From an uncultured Verrucomicrobiales bacterium (GTDB lineage: Bacteria; Verrucomicrobiota; Verrucomicrobiia; Limisphaerales; JACDHS01): a stretch of DNA of 6,305 nt. Below the pieces are notes generated by a model. The model ran no database searches and had not been told where the DNA came from. It saw only the letters and a list, made by a program, of their open reading frames with translations. Position 1 is the first letter of the stretch. Every line of letters begins with the position of its first letter. Both the position numbers and the translations under genes were made by a program. The stretch is from contig CALJZV010000381.1 of NCBI GenBank assembly GCA_937983475.1, forward strand, positions 1 through 6,305. The letters run 5' to 3'. This document shows, piece after piece, positions 5,595 to 6,305 of the stretch.

Positions 5595-6305
5595 ACAACG
5601 CCATGCACCCCATCGCCAAGCTCGACCATCAATTTGTCTGGCATCCATTCACGCAAATGAAGGAGTGGCTCAAGCGCGAGCCGATCGTGATCACCGAGGC
5701 GCGCGGCGCGGTTTTGCGCGATGTTCACGGGCGCGAATACCTCGACGCCAATTCTTCCATCTGGACCAATTTGCACGGACACGGCCATCCTCGCATCAAC
5801 GCCGCAATTCAGGAGCAGTTGAAGAAAATCGCTCATTCCTCGGCGCTGGGATTTGCCAATGAACCGGCCTCGTTGTTGGCGGAAAAGCTGGTTCGGCTGG
5901 CCAACCCAAAATGGCTGTTCAACCGGCCCGGTTCCATGTTGCGCAACCCGCCATTGAGAAAAGTGTTTTTTTCCGATGATGGCTCCACGGCCATGGAAGT
6001 GGCTCTCAAGCTCGCTTATGAATATGCGCGCCGCTCGGGCCTCAGTCCAAAGCCGCGTTTTATTTCACTGCAAGGCGCCTATCACGGCGACACCGTGGGC
6101 GCGGTCAGCCTGGGGCACATTGACCTGTTTCACAGCGCGTATTCGGGGCTGCTGTTCAAGTCGGACAAGGTGATGGCGCCTTACTGTTATCGCTGCCCGT
6201 TCAACAAAGCCGCTGCGGAGCGGGCCGACGCGCGGCTGGTCCGGGCAGGGAAAGGCGCAGGGGGCGACGAGCGGGAGCAGGCAGGCGCCACGCGGAACGG
6301 ACGGC
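5585..6305 (+). CDS. bioA: Adenosylmethionine-8-amino-7-oxononanoate aminotransferase (BioA), N-terminal part, cut by window end
   Basis: The frame opens at ATG 5585, ten bases before the end of bioF, and stays open for 240 codons to the window edge. A second in-frame ATG at 5603 (residue 7) just clears the bioF stop and is a possible alternative start. BioA is a class III PLP aminotransferase that uses S-adenosylmethionine as amino donor to turn 7-keto-8-aminopelargonate into 7,8-diaminopelargonate. Recognisable segments are WHPFTQM (19-25), LDANSSIWTNLHGHGHP (53-69), the PLP-phosphate turn FFSDDGSTAMEVALK (128-142), GAYHGDTVGAVSLG (164-177, with the Y-H pair that packs the cofactor ring), and YCYRCPFNKA (200-209). 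The catalytic lysine lies beyond the window. Residues 219 onward (from about 6239) no longer resemble BioA; the usual RKCxWEC-type segment is missing in all three forward frames and the DNA there has no T. I therefore trust the gene call but not the last 65 bases. Confidence 0.92.
   Translation, partial: MPLNNAMHPIAKLDHQFVWHPFTQMKEWLKREPIVITEARGAVLRDVHGREYLDANSSIWTNLHGHGHPRINAAIQEQLKKIAHSSALGFANEPASLLAEKLVRLANPKWLFNRPGSMLRNPPLRKVFFSDDGSTAMEVALKLAYEYARRSGLSPKPRFISLQGAYHGDTVGAVSLGHIDLFHSAYSGLLFKSDKVMAPYCYRCPFNKAAAERADARLVRAGKGAGGDEREQAGATRNGR

Overview
The window reads as a piece of a free-living, Gram-negative-type bacterium of moderately high GC. The gene set and protein flavour suggest the PVC group, most likely Verrucomicrobiota: a secreted heparinase II/III-like protein, two FeoA proteins ahead of an FeoB with a long charged loop, and a bioF-bioA pair. 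Start sites mostly lack a Shine-Dalgarno sequence. The taxon is inferred from family resemblance only; no marker gene is present.

Layout. Bases 33-1205 (minus strand) encode a secreted polysaccharide-lyase-like protein that stops after about 390 codons, although the same frame appears to continue with family-like sequence beyond the TGA. A 138-base divergent intergenic region with a small palindrome follows. Bases 1344-4201 (plus strand) hold a compact ferrous-iron uptake operon: a cysteine-rich FeoA, a cysteine-free FeoA and the membrane GTPase/permease FeoB, with gaps of 2 and 21 bases. Bases 4202-4400 are noncoding and contain a 100-base element with near-perfect 20-base inverted arms and an exact TATAAT in its loop. 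Bases 4401 to the end hold the start of a biotin operon: bioF, overlapped by 10 bases by bioA, which runs off the right edge.

How the genes work together. FeoA1, FeoA2 and FeoB form one Fe(II) import unit at the inner membrane. BioF makes 7-keto-8-aminopelargonate and BioA converts it to 7,8-diaminopelargonate, two consecutive steps in biotin synthesis. The lyase-like gene is unrelated and divergently transcribed.

No mobile element, CRISPR array, tRNA or rRNA was seen, and I found no convincing new multi-gene system. The most unusual points are the inverted-repeat element upstream of bioF, the in-frame stop in the lyase-like gene, the altered PLP-phosphate turn in BioF, the asymmetric FeoA pair, and a T-free, non-BioA-like stretch over the last 65 bases that may be a contig-end artefact.
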